Shown here: positions 16,293 to 24,720 of the stretch, piece after piece | How positions within the stretch are numbered: the first letter of the stretch is position 1 | Layout of the letters: every line of letters starts with the position of its first letter | Notes under the pieces: generated by a model | What the model was told of the DNA's origin: nothing | Databases searched by the model: none | The model's input: the letters and a program-made list of their open reading frames with translations, nothing else | Translations under genes and position numbers: made by a program | Assembly (NCBI GenBank): GCA_963817785.1 | Contig: CAWFPL010000004.1 | Span: forward strand, 168,389-232,388 | Length of the DNA stretch: 64,000 nt | Source: JAKALD01 sp963817785 | Lineage (GTDB): Bacteria > Pseudomonadota > Gammaproteobacteria > Burkholderiales > SG8-39 | Reading direction: 5' to 3'

Positions 16293-16302
16293 GGAGAACC
16301 CT

Positions 16303-16764
16303 ATGGCATCCGTGAACAAGGTGATCCTCGTCGGACACCTCGGGCGCGACCCGGAGCTGCGCTACATGCCCGATGGCACAGCGATCGCGAACGTCTCGGT
16401 TGCAACCTCGTTCCGCTGGAACGACAAGCAATCGGCCGAGAAAAAAGAAGAAACCGAGTGGCACCGCGTAGTGTTTCGCGCCCGTCTCGCCGAGATCGCG
16501 GGCGAGTACCTGAAAAAGGGCTCGCAGGTCTACGTCGAGGGGCGGCTTCGCACGCGCAAGTGGGCCGACAAGGACGGCGCCGAGCGCTACACGACCGAAG
16601 TGCTCGCCTCGAGCCTGCAGATGCTCGGCGCGCGTGCGAGCACGGGCGAGGCGCCTAACCGGGCGCCCTCCGAGCCGCGCCAGGAAGCGAAGGCGCCCGG
16701 GCCGAAGAAGCCCGGCCCCGCGACGAGGTCCGAAGAAGACTTCGGCGACGATATTCCCTTTTGA
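16303..16764 (+). CDS. ssb: single-stranded DNA-binding protein
   Basis: 153 residues; ATG after GAGGAGAACCC. The opening ASVNKVILVGHLGRDPELRY and the OB-fold pattern (WHRVVFRARLAEIAGEYLKK) are diagnostic. A Pro/Gly/Ala-rich linker leads to the acidic tip DFGDDIPF, the site that recruits SSB partners. It coats single-stranded DNA during replication and recombination. Divergent enough from chromosomal SSBs to be an element-specific copy. Confidence 0.95.
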   Translation: MASVNKVILVGHLGRDPELRYMPDGTAIANVSVATSFRWNDKQSAEKKEETEWHRVVFRARLAEIAGEYLKKGSQVYVEGRLRTRKWADKDGAERYTTEVLASSLQMLGARASTGEAPNRAPSEPRQEAKAPGPKKPGPATRSEEDFGDDIPF

Positions 16765-16877
16765 GCGGCTCGCGCCCTCGCGGCGCGTCGCCCAAACGCG
16801 CTTTCAAGCCCCTTCGGGGGCTTCTTCAGGCGTCCTCGCATCGCGAGGGCGCCCGATCAAGCCTCACCGTTCGCAGC

Positions 16878-16918
16878 GCCGGCTCCGCCGGCAGCGATTG
16901 CGCGCCGCCCAGGCGGCG
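16878..16918 (+). repeat. double-hairpin intergenic motif, copy 7
   Basis: Stem GCCGGC/GCCGGC (16878-16892), core CAGCGA (16892-16897, one mismatch), second stem CGCCGCC/GGCGGCG (16903-16918). Two other hairpins (about 16808-16830 and 16834-16856) precede it in the same gap. Confidence 0.5.
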
Positions 16919-17048
16919 TCAACCTCCCGCAGCAAGCAATACACACGCTGCGGCGGATCCAAGGGCCCGAGCGACACGCTTGGTTCGCCCCCTCAAACCA
17001 TCGTCCCGGCATGACCAGGGGACATCGCAAAAGGAGCTTTCGAGTCAT

Positions 17049-18110
17049 ATGGCTCTCGTTACCATTCGGCCGACGCAGTTGAAGGAGTTGCTCGCCGAAA
17101 CCATCGCCGCGCGCTTGGCGACGCTCATCGTCGGCGCGCCGGGCATCGGCAAATCAGACCTCACGGACCAGGCCGCCGCGGCGGCCGGCGCCGAGGTGAT
17201 CCTCAGCCATCCCGCGGTGGCCGATCCGACCGACGCCAAGGGCCTGCCCTGGCCCGGCAAGGACGGCACCCAGGCCACGTTCCTGCCTTTCGGGGACCTG
17301 GCGGCCGCGCTCAGCGCGAAGAAACTGACGGTGTGGTTCCTGGACGATCTGGGTCAGGCCACGCCCGCCGTACAGGCCGCGTACATGCAGTTGCTGCTTG
17401 CACGGCGCGTGAACGGTCATGCCCTTCCGGAGTGCGTGACCTTTGTCGCCGCGACCAACCGGAGAAGCGACAAGGCCGGAGTCACGGGGATCCTCGAGCC
17501 GGTAAAAAGCCGCTTCAAGACCATCGTGGAGCTCGTGCCCTCGCTGCAGGACTTCTGCGCCTGGGCATTCGCACACGGCGTCGACCCGCGGGTCGTCGCG
17601 TTCCTACGGCTGCGGCGGGAGCTCTTGCACCAGTTCGAGCCCGGCGCGAAGACCGACATGGAGAACTTTCCGTGCCCGCGCACGTGGAAAGCCGTCTCGG
17701 ACCTTTTGACGAAAACCAAGATCGAGCAGCATGCGAGCCTCCTCTACCCGGCGATCGCCGGGGCGGTGGGCGAGGGGGCGGCGACCGAGTTCGTCGGGTT
17801 TCTTAAGACGTTCAAGGACGTGCCGAGCCCCGATGCGATCCTGCTCAATCCGGGCTCGGCCAAGATCCCGACCGAGCCGTCGGCGCTTTACGCCGTCGCG
17901 GCCGCGCTTGCACACCGCGCGAATGCGGGCAACTTCGATCGCGTCATGAGGTACTTGACGCGCCTCAAAGACGGCGGCTACGCGGAATTCGCGGTACTCG
18001 CGATCCGCGACGCCCAGCAAAAAGCGCCCGAAATCGAGAACACGCCGGCCTTTATCGCGGCGATGTCGGGCGATTTCGGCACGCTGATCTCAGGAGGAAA
18101 TGTTCAATGA
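17049..18110 (+). CDS. MoxR-family AAA+ ATPase
   Basis: 353 residues from ATG 17049 (AAAGGAG at about 17031, rather far). Walker A GAPGIGKSD is at 29-37 and Walker B WFLDDLGQA at ~96-104; a sensor-type FVAATNRRSD follows. MoxR ATPases act as chaperones that load or activate VWA-domain partners; the expected partner is the VWA protein at 19301. The DUF3150-like gene between them starts within this stop (ATGA at 18107). Also seen: LPWPG and a strongly conserved-looking NFPCPRTW segment. Confidence 0.85.
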   Translation: MALVTIRPTQLKELLAETIAARLATLIVGAPGIGKSDLTDQAAAAAGAEVILSHPAVADPTDAKGLPWPGKDGTQATFLPFGDLAAALSAKKLTVWFLDDLGQATPAVQAAYMQLLLARRVNGHALPECVTFVAATNRRSDKAGVTGILEPVKSRFKTIVELVPSLQDFCAWAFAHGVDPRVVAFLRLRRELLHQFEPGAKTDMENFPCPRTWKAVSDLLTKTKIEQHASLLYPAIAGAVGEGAATEFVGFLKTFKDVPSPDAILLNPGSAKIPTEPSALYAVAAALAHRANAGNFDRVMRYLTRLKDGGYAEFAVLAIRDAQQKAPEIENTPAFIAAMSGDFGTLISGGNVQ

Positions 18111-19060
18111 ACAACCTCAAGTCGCGGGTCATGCTCGCGATGCTCAACGTCTCGGTGTGGAGCGCGCGAGCGTTCGACGCCCGGGCGACCGCCGAGGTGC
18201 AGGAGAACCACAACCAGCGCGAGGACATCGGCCGGTTCAATAAGCGGCTGCTGCCCGAGAAGGCGGCAAGGTTCGACGCCGTGTGCGACGTGGCGCGGCG
18301 CGCGCGCGCGGCGTTCTACCGCCGGACGCTTCGTTACGGCCAGGACGGCGTGCGGCTTTTGCCAGCGAGCGCCTACATGGACCTGGCGGGCGAGATCCGC
18401 GCCTTCAAGTCCGAGTTTCCGGTTCTGGTGGACGCCTTCATCGGGGATCTGCCGAACCTGAAGCTGCGGCAGCGGGAAATCTTGAACGGCCTGTTCGTCG
18501 AGGGCGACTACCCCTCGACGGAGGAGCTCAGAGGCCGCTTCGGCTTCCGGTTCAAGGTGCTGCCGTTTCCGGACGCCGATCAGTTCGGCGTCGCGTTGCC
18601 TGAGGATGAGCTCGCGCGGATCCGCGGCGGCGTGCGCGAGCACGCGGCCGAGGTGGCCGAGACGGCGATGCGGGATTTGTGGGAGCGCCTCTACGAGGTG
18701 GTCGAGCGCATGGCGCAGCGGCTCTCGCAGCCCAAACCCGTGATCCGCGATTCGCTCGTGGGGAATATCCGCGAGCTCGTCGAGATCCTGCCGAGCTTGA
18801 ATTTCACGGCGGACGCGAATCTCTCGGAGCTGTGCGCGCAGGTGAGTACCAAGCTCGCGAGCCAATCGGCCGAGGACCTGCGAACGAGTGACGGTGCGCG
18901 CGTCGAGGCCGCCAGACAAGCGGCCGAGATCCAGGCGAAGATGGCCGAGTACATGGGCATCGATCTGCCTGCCGACTCGGGCGAGGCTGGTGCGGAGCCT
19001 GCGCACCCCGAGGCGGCTGCCCCGCAAGGGGCGGGGCGCGAGGCGCTGAGTCTCGTGTAA
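18107..19060 (+). CDS. DUF3150-like protein
   Basis: 317 residues, ATGA overlap with the MoxR gene. It opens MNNLKSRVMLAMLNVSVWSA, with an early EVQENHNQREDIGRFNK stretch, and is helical throughout. The pattern and the setting between a MoxR ATPase and a VWA protein fit DUF3150, a phage/ICE family of unknown function. The final ~45 residues are Ala/Glu/Pro-rich and probably disordered. It likely bridges the ATPase and the VWA protein. Confidence 0.6.
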   Translation: MNNLKSRVMLAMLNVSVWSARAFDARATAEVQENHNQREDIGRFNKRLLPEKAARFDAVCDVARRARAAFYRRTLRYGQDGVRLLPASAYMDLAGEIRAFKSEFPVLVDAFIGDLPNLKLRQREILNGLFVEGDYPSTEELRGRFGFRFKVLPFPDADQFGVALPEDELARIRGGVREHAAEVAETAMRDLWERLYEVVERMAQRLSQPKPVIRDSLVGNIRELVEILPSLNFTADANLSELCAQVSTKLASQSAEDLRTSDGARVEAARQAAEIQAKMAEYMGIDLPADSGEAGAEPAHPEAAAPQGAGREALSLV

Positions 19061-19112
19061 GGAGCGCGGCGGGCTCGCTGGCCCGAAGGCCGGTGAGCCT
19101 GCTGCGGACAAG

Positions 19113-19304
19113 ATGCACATAAACAACCAAGCGACGGCGCCCCGGTACATCCGGGGCGTTGCGCAGGCGCTTGCCGATCTCGAGCGGCTCACGGATCTCG
19201 CGTTGCCAATCACGCGCGAGGACGACTGGGCGCTCGCGCGGGCGATGGCCGCTTTGCGCGAGATGGTCGAATCGAACGCGCGAACAATGGAGGGCTCGGT
19301 TTGA
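19113..19304 (+). CDS. small helical protein
   Basis: 63 residues between the DUF3150-like and VWA genes. Its TGA overlaps the TTG start of the VWA gene (TTGA at 19301-19304), which argues that it is translated. A GC hairpin (about 19069-19098) separates it from the upstream gene. Sequence: a helix-rich charged segment (YIRGVAQALADLERLTDLAL). No family recognised. Confidence 0.55.
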   Translation: MHINNQATAPRYIRGVAQALADLERLTDLALPITREDDWALARAMAALREMVESNARTMEGSV

Positions 19305-20515
19305 ACACACAAGCGAACGCGCTCGAGCGCGAAGCGCTCGACAAAATCCGCCAGGCGCGCTCCAACATGATCCTGGAGCACGCGTTCTTCGGCTCGCTCA
19401 TCATGCGGCTGCGGGGCGTGGCGGATCCGACGTGCAAGACGCTGTGGACCAACGGCGTGGAGCTCGGCTTCAACCCGCCATACGTGCTGGAGCTGCCGAT
19501 GCTCGAGCTCCAAGCGGGGCTCGCGCACGAAGTCCTGCACGTCGCCAATGGGCACACCTGGCGAAGAGACGCTCGGGACGCGGACCGCTGGAACCGGGCC
19601 GCCGACTACGCGATCAACCCGATTCTGCGGGACGCGGGCTTTCATGTCCCGCGGGAGTGGCTGCTCGAGGAGCGCTACAAGGGCTTGTCGGTCGAAGCCA
19701 TCTACGAGCAGCTGCCGCGCGCGAGCGGCGGCGGCCAGGGTGGCGGTAACAGCGCCAATTCCAATTCTGGAGGCGGCCCAGGGCAACGCCAGGGCGGTAG
19801 CCAGCCCTCCGGCGCCAACGCCCCGGATGCTCAGGATCCGGGTGATAGCAGCCCGGGCGAGGTCAGGGATCTTCCGGATTCGGACAAGGCCGACGAGGTG
19901 GAAGCCGACTGGAAAGTGGCGCTCAAGCAGGCCGCCCGAGCCGCGAAGCAGCGCGGAGCGCTTCCTTCGGGCCTCGAGTGGCTCGTGGAGGATGCGACGC
20001 GAAGCCGCACCGACTGGCGCTCGATCCTGCACCGGTTCGTGCAGCAAGCCGCGCGAGCCGATTACGACTGGCGAATGCCCAATCCACGCTTCATGCACAT
20101 GGGCCTTTACCTTCCATCGCTTCGCTCCGAGGAGATGGGGCCCATGGTGATCGGCGTGGACACGAGCGGGAGCACGGGCAACTGGATGAGCGTCTTCTTC
20201 GCGGAGCTCAAAAGCGCCGTCGAAGCGGGCCGCCCCGAGCGCGTACACGTCGTGTACGTCGACGCCACGGTGCAGAGGATCGACGAATACGGCCCGGATG
20301 ACGAGATGGTGCTGGCGCCCAAAGGCGGCGGCGGGACCGACTTCCGGCCGTTCTTCGACTGGATAGAGGAGCGCGACATCAAGCCTGCCTGCGCGGTGTA
20401 TCTCACCGACCTCGCGGGGGCGTTCCCCGAAGTGGCGCCGGACTATCCGGTGCTCTGGGCTTGCCCGGAGGAAGGCACCGCGCCCTTTGGCGGGGTGGTG
20501 CGCGTCGAGCTCTGA
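19301..20515 (+). CDS. VWA-domain protein with N-terminal HExxH peptidase-like domain
   Basis: 404 residues. The TTG start is set by GGAGG about seven bases upstream. The N-terminal domain has HEVLH at 76-80 and then NRAADYAIN, the DUF2201-type putative metallopeptidase pattern. A Gly/Ser/Gln-rich linker (~145-185) leads to a VWA domain with a complete MIDAS opening DTSGST at 287-292 and a GGGTDFRPFF segment. MoxR-VWA pairs use ATP to remodel a target through the MIDAS ligand. Here the VWA protein brings its own protease-like domain, suggesting targeted proteolysis or de-assembly; the target is unknown. Confidence 0.8.
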   Translation: MNTQANALEREALDKIRQARSNMILEHAFFGSLIMRLRGVADPTCKTLWTNGVELGFNPPYVLELPMLELQAGLAHEVLHVANGHTWRRDARDADRWNRAADYAINPILRDAGFHVPREWLLEERYKGLSVEAIYEQLPRASGGGQGGGNSANSNSGGGPGQRQGGSQPSGANAPDAQDPGDSSPGEVRDLPDSDKADEVEADWKVALKQAARAAKQRGALPSGLEWLVEDATRSRTDWRSILHRFVQQAARADYDWRMPNPRFMHMGLYLPSLRSEEMGPMVIGVDTSGSTGNWMSVFFAELKSAVEAGRPERVHVVYVDATVQRIDEYGPDDEMVLAPKGGGGTDFRPFFDWIEERDIKPACAVYLTDLAGAFPEVAPDYPVLWACPEEGTAPFGGVVRVEL

Positions 20516-20634
20516 AAGCTCGCGCAAATGACGCAGCTTTCGGGCCACCGAGCCCGGCAAAGCGATCGAATATAGCCACGAGCCCGCGGGTGGCCAGCCT
20601 GGCGGCCCGCAACGCTCAGTCTCCTCCCCCTTTT

Positions 20635-20693
20635 CCCTCCGCCTCGAGCGGAGGGCTTTCTCAGGCGGCTGTTACGGCCGCCTGAGAAAGCCC
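20635..20693 (+). other. two overlapping, mutually exclusive stem-loops
   Basis: Stem A CCCTCCGC/GCGGAGGG (20635-20655). Stem B GGGCTTTCTCAGGCGGC (20653-20669) pairs perfectly over 17 bases with 20677-20693. GGG at 20653-20655 is shared. It is the strongest of the three pairs, and copy 8 of the double-hairpin motif follows. Confidence 0.7.
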
Positions 20694-20710
20694 ACGCGCT
20701 TTAACCCATG

Positions 20711-20755
20711 CCCGATGGTCAATCGGGTATCGACACTGCCGGGACCGTCTCGGTC
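20711..20755 (+). repeat. double-hairpin intergenic motif, copy 8
   Basis: Stem CCCGAT/ATCGGG (20711-20727), core TATCGA (20728-20733), second stem GACCG/CGGTC (20743-20755). It lies 29 bases before the primase start codon, so it is in the leader of that mRNA. Confidence 0.6.
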
Positions 20756-20783
20756 TCCGACGAATCGAAATAAGGAAGAGCGC

Positions 20784-21860
20784 ATGCTTCATCGAGAGCT
20801 CGATCTGAGCGCAATCAACTGGCGGCAACTGCTGCCTGGGCTCGGGGTGAGGGAAGACTTCCTCACCAAGCGCCAGGGGCCATGCCCCATCTGTGCCGAC
20901 GGCGGCAAGGATCGCTTCCGGTTCGATGACAAGGAGGGCAAGGGCACCTGGTACTGCAACCGGTGCGGCGCCGGCAACGGCCTCACCCTGGTGGCGAAAG
21001 CGAACGGATGGTCCAACGCCGAGGCACTGAAAGCGATCATGGGCGAAGCGCGGATCGCTCCCCTTCGGCCTTACATCGCCGCATCGCGCAGCGCCCCCAC
21101 GCGGGACGAGCTGCGCTCGAAGCTGCAGAGAATCTGGGACGAGGCGCTGCCCGTCGTGGTGGGCGATGCGGTGTGGAAGTATCTCCATGCCCGCGTCCCG
21201 GGGCTCGGAGTGCTGCCCGCGCCGAGCGAGATTCGGCATCACCCCGGGCTCGAATACTTCGAGGCCGTACGTGCAGCCAGCGGGCGCAGCCGCTACAAAG
21301 CCCGAGGGAAGTTCCCCGCGATACTCGCCAAGATCCGCGACAGGGAAGGGCGCCCGGTGAACCTTCACCGGACTTACCTGACCCCGGACGGGGAGAAGGC
21401 GAGAATTCTCGACGCTGCGGGCGAGCCGCTCGAAGTCAAGAAGATGATGACGGGCGTTGCCAAGTACACGGGCGGCGCGGTCCATCTTTACGGGCCAGAC
21501 GGCTCGGGGCGCTTAGGGGTGGGCGAGGGCATCGAAACGATGCTCGCGGTGCGCGCGGCCTACAGGAACCGCCTGCCCGTATGGTCGTGCCTCAACGCGG
21601 GCGGGGTGATGAAGTTCGCGATCCCCGAATGGGTGACCGAGCTTCACATCTTCGCTGACCACGACGCCCCGGCCGGTGGAACCGGAAAGGGCGTCGGCCA
21701 GGCGGCGGCGGAATCGCTCCTTCGCCGTGCGCGCAAGCAGGGGTTCGATCTCTGGACACGACGCGGCGCCGCCAAGCGCGTGCGGCTGCACGTACCGAAG
21801 TTCGAGGACACCGACTTCCTGGACGAATGGGCCCAGAGGCAGGGGCTGCGCGCGGCATGA
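20784..21860 (+). CDS. zinc-finger/TOPRIM primase-like protein
   Basis: 358 residues; ATG after AAGGAAGAGCGC. CPIC (34-37) and CNRC (58-61) form the N-terminal zinc-binding domain of phage P4/T7-type primases. Residues ~110-220 fit a DUF7146-like middle region. The TOPRIM fold follows, with GVGEGIETMLAV and FADHD. There is no helicase domain, unlike the larger P4 alpha proteins. It would make RNA primers for element replication, beside the element's clamp and SSB. The stop overlaps the next small frame by ATGA. Confidence 0.8.
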   Translation: MLHRELDLSAINWRQLLPGLGVREDFLTKRQGPCPICADGGKDRFRFDDKEGKGTWYCNRCGAGNGLTLVAKANGWSNAEALKAIMGEARIAPLRPYIAASRSAPTRDELRSKLQRIWDEALPVVVGDAVWKYLHARVPGLGVLPAPSEIRHHPGLEYFEAVRAASGRSRYKARGKFPAILAKIRDREGRPVNLHRTYLTPDGEKARILDAAGEPLEVKKMMTGVAKYTGGAVHLYGPDGSGRLGVGEGIETMLAVRAAYRNRLPVWSCLNAGGVMKFAIPEWVTELHIFADHDAPAGGTGKGVGQAAAESLLRRARKQGFDLWTRRGAAKRVRLHVPKFEDTDFLDEWAQRQGLRAA

Positions 21861-21997
21861 AGATCCACGAGCGGCCGGGGCCGAGACATCGGCTCCGTCT
21901 TTCTCGCGCGCGAGAGGGGCGCATGCCACGCAGTAATCACGTCGCGCGGCGAATGCGCGCGCACAAGGAGAAGCTTTCAATGAAGGAGAGCGCATGA
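21857..21997 (+). CDS. 46-residue basic peptide bridging primase and RNR genes
   Basis: The ATG overlaps the primase stop (ATGA, 21857-21860) and its TGA overlaps the reductase ATG (ATGA, 21994-21997), so the frame is exactly bridged on both sides. The product is very basic (RPGPRHRLRLSRAREGR). AAGGAG inside its 3' end serves the reductase. It may be a real small protein or only a translational-coupling device. Confidence 0.4.
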   Translation: MKIHERPGPRHRLRLSRAREGRMPRSNHVARRMRAHKEKLSMKESA

Positions 21998-24456
21998 ACG
22001 CTCCAGAGCATCCGAGCATCGAGTCGCAGGAGATCTCAGCGCTCGTGCTCAACGAGAAGTACGCCAAGAACGGCGAGGCGACCGTGCAGGAGGTGCGTAG
22101 CCGCGTGGCGCGCGCGCTTGCCGCCGTCGAAGACGCTGCCGAGCGCGCGCGCTGGGAGGGCATGTTCCTGTGGGCGCAGGCCAACGGCTTCGTGCCGGGA
22201 GGCCGGATCAACTCGGCAGCGGGTACCGGTCTTCAGGCGACGCTCATCAACTGTTTCGTGCAGCCGGTGGGCGATTCGACGATCGGGATCGACGCCGAGG
22301 GGCTTCCCGGCATCATGCCGGCGCTCGCCGATGCGGCCGAAACGATGCGCCGCGGAGGAGGCGTGGGGTACGACTTCAGCCGCATCCGCCCCAAGGGCGC
22401 GAGGGTGAAGGCGACGGCTTCTATCGCCTCGGGGCCGCTTTCCTACATGGACGTGTTCGACGCCATGTGCAAGACGGTCGAGTCCGCCGGTGCGCGCCGC
22501 GGCGCGCAAATGGGGGTGCTGCGGTGCGACCATCCGGACATCCTGGACTTTGTCGTGGCGAAAAACACGGCCGGGCGCCTGACGCAGTTCAACGTCTCGG
22601 TCGGGGTGACGGACGTCTTCATGCAAGCGGTAAAGGCCGACGGCGAATGGGAGCTCGTGCACCGAGCAGCGCCTGCCGAGGAAGGGGCGAGGAAGCGCGA
22701 GGACGGACTGTGGGTCTACCGCAGCGTGAGGGCGCGGGAGCTTTTTCGGCTCATCATGGAGCAGACCTACGACCACGCCGAGCCCGGAGTGCTTTTCCTC
22801 GGCCGGGCAAACGCAGACAACAACCTCTGGTACTGCGAACAATTCGAGGCGACGAACCCCTGCGCCGAGGAGTGGCTACCGCACTACGGTTGCTGCTGCC
22901 TCGGATCGATCGATCTCACGCGCTTTGTCGAAGGACCGTTCAGCGCGGATCCGTCGTTCGATTTCGAGCGCTTCGCGGCCGTCGCAAGCGTCGCGGTGCG
23001 CATGCTCGACAACGTGCTCGAGGCGACGTATTGGCCGCTCGAGAAGCAGCGCATTGAGGCCAAGGCGAAGCGCCGGGTCGGCCTCGGGATCCTGGGGCTG
23101 GGCGATGCGCTCATCATGCTCGGGGTTCGCTACGAAACCCATGCGGCACGAAACCTCGCCGCACGGATCGCCGAGGCGATGAGAGACGCTGCGTATGCGG
23201 CCTCGATCGAACTCGCGAAGGAAAAGGGGGCGTTCCCGCTATTGGACCGCGCGAAGTATCTGGCGTCCGGTTTTGCGGGCCGCCTCCCGGAGGAGCTGCG
23301 TGCCGGGATCGCCGAGCACGGCATTCGGAACAGCCATTTACTCGCGATCGCGCCCACCGGCACGATCAGCCTCGCGTTCGCCGACAACGCCTCGAACGGT
23401 ATCGAGCCGGCGTATGCCTGGACCTACTCCAGGAAAAAGCGCGAAGCCGGCGGCGCCTGGCGCGAGTACGAGGTCGAGGACCACGCCTATCGCCTGTACC
23501 GGATAGGGGGCGGCAATGTGGGCAAGCTCCCGCCCGAGTTCGTCTCGGCGCTCGCGATCTCCGCGATCGATCACATGCGGATGGTGGCGGCGGTTGCGCC
23601 CTACATCGACAGCGCGGTCTCGAAGACCGTGAACGTGCCGGGCGACTACCCGTTCGAGGAGTTCGAGGAGCTGTATTTGCGGGCTTGGGAATGCGGCCTG
23701 AAGGGCCTTGCGACCTACCGGCCGAACAACGTCACGGGCGCCGTGTTGTCCGAAAAAAAGGAAGAACCCGCCCGGGCGTCGATACCGGATGAGGATCCGC
23801 TTCGCAAGCGCTTCGAAGATCGCCCCGACGGCGAGCTCGAGGGCGTGACCGGCAAGATCGAGTACTGGACCTCGGAAGGCAAGCGCAAGGTCTACCTGAC
23901 GGTGAACTTCGCGCCCGTCGAGGGTGTGCTGGACGGTAAGCCCGTGGCGATCGAGCGACCGGTGGAGTTTTTCATGCCGGCAAGCCAGCGCGAGGGCCAC
24001 CAGTGGATTACCTCCAACATGCGGCTCCTTTCGATGGTGGCCCGCTACGGCGGGGACATCGCCAAGGCGCTTGCCAACATGCGCGAGGTGGTCTGGGACA
24101 AGGGCCCCGTGCGCTGCGGCCATGTGACGAAGGAAGACGGCACCCTGGTGCCGTGCTACCACGACTCGGAAGTCGCAGCGGTCGGCTACGCGCTCCAGCG
24201 CATGCTTTATCGGCGTGGGTTTCTGGACGTGGAGGGCAACCAGGTGCCCGTGAAGGCGCTTGCCCGCGAAGGGGCGAGGCTCGGAGGCGAGGAGCCCACG
24301 CTGGCGGACGTGGCCGCTGTGGTCGCTGAGCGGCCGCGCGCCGTGCAGGCATTGGCCTCGGCGAGGAAGTGCCCCGAGTGCGGGGCCAAGGCCTACCGCA
24401 AGCTCGATGGCTGCTATCGGTGCGAGAACTGTGGGCATGCCGGCGACTGCGGCTAA
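21994..24456 (+). CDS. nrdJ: adenosylcobalamin-dependent (class II) ribonucleotide reductase
   Basis: 820 residues; ATG after AAGGAGAGCGC. The characteristic segments are present: PGGRINSAAGTGLQATLINC near the N-terminus with an active-site Cys, RRGGGVGYDFSRIRPKGA, the ATNPCAEEWLPHYGCC active-site loop, APTGTISLAFADNASNGIEP, and a C-terminal CPECG...CRCENCG zinc/redox segment. It makes deoxynucleotides without oxygen or a tyrosyl radical and needs vitamin B12. Virulent phages and large elements carry such genes to support their own replication. It closes the block; a terminator follows. Confidence 0.92.
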   Translation: MNAPEHPSIESQEISALVLNEKYAKNGEATVQEVRSRVARALAAVEDAAERARWEGMFLWAQANGFVPGGRINSAAGTGLQATLINCFVQPVGDSTIGIDAEGLPGIMPALADAAETMRRGGGVGYDFSRIRPKGARVKATASIASGPLSYMDVFDAMCKTVESAGARRGAQMGVLRCDHPDILDFVVAKNTAGRLTQFNVSVGVTDVFMQAVKADGEWELVHRAAPAEEGARKREDGLWVYRSVRARELFRLIMEQTYDHAEPGVLFLGRANADNNLWYCEQFEATNPCAEEWLPHYGCCCLGSIDLTRFVEGPFSADPSFDFERFAAVASVAVRMLDNVLEATYWPLEKQRIEAKAKRRVGLGILGLGDALIMLGVRYETHAARNLAARIAEAMRDAAYAASIELAKEKGAFPLLDRAKYLASGFAGRLPEELRAGIAEHGIRNSHLLAIAPTGTISLAFADNASNGIEPAYAWTYSRKKREAGGAWREYEVEDHAYRLYRIGGGNVGKLPPEFVSALAISAIDHMRMVAAVAPYIDSAVSKTVNVPGDYPFEEFEELYLRAWECGLKGLATYRPNNVTGAVLSEKKEEPARASIPDEDPLRKRFEDRPDGELEGVTGKIEYWTSEGKRKVYLTVNFAPVEGVLDGKPVAIERPVEFFMPASQREGHQWITSNMRLLSMVARYGGDIAKALANMREVVWDKGPVRCGHVTKEDGTLVPCYHDSEVAAVGYALQRMLYRRGFLDVEGNQVPVKALAREGARLGGEEPTLADVAAVVAERPRAVQALASARKCPECGAKAYRKLDGCYRCENCGHAGDCG

Positions 24457-24457
24457 G

Positions 24458-24476
24458 GCTGCGTTAGCAGCATCGA
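24458..24476 (+). repeat. double-hairpin motif, copy 9, fused to the terminator
   Basis: Stem GCTGC/GCAGC (24458-24471) and core CATCGA (24471-24476), beginning two bases after the reductase stop. The second hairpin position is taken by the Rho-independent terminator at 24487. Confidence 0.45.
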
Positions 24477-24486
24477 CTCACGGCAC

Positions 24487-24524
24487 ATCCCGGCACTCCT
24501 TCACAGGGGCGCCGGGATTTTTTT
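24487..24524 (+). terminator. Rho-independent terminator
   Basis: ATCCCGGC (24487-24494) pairs with GCCGGGAT (24511-24518), followed by a run of seven T. It ends the reductase transcript and block A. Confidence 0.8.
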
Positions 24525-24720
24525 GATCAGCAACGCAGCTACCGCATCACGAGAACAGCTCTGCACGGCACCGAGGCGATGCTCGTCGAGGCGGAGGAGC
24601 GCTACCGGCGCATCATGGGGGCGCGCGAGCCCGCCTTGTAGAATGCAGCGAACGACCTGCAGCCTGAGAGCGAGTAAGGTTGTATCATTGCGGGGGTGCA
24701 CCCCAAGGAGTTTCAAGGAC

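Noticed and set aside
18104..20560. Very long open frame (818 codons) on the minus strand
   Set aside because: It is antisense to the DUF3150-like and VWA genes, which have motifs, RBSs and coupled starts. In GC-rich DNA the complementary frame stays open. Its translation has no domain-like segments.
905..24476. CRISPR array or classic REP sequences as an explanation of the intergenic repeats
   Set aside because: There are no regularly spaced identical repeats or spacers, stem sequences differ between copies, and copies lie kilobases apart in one orientation.
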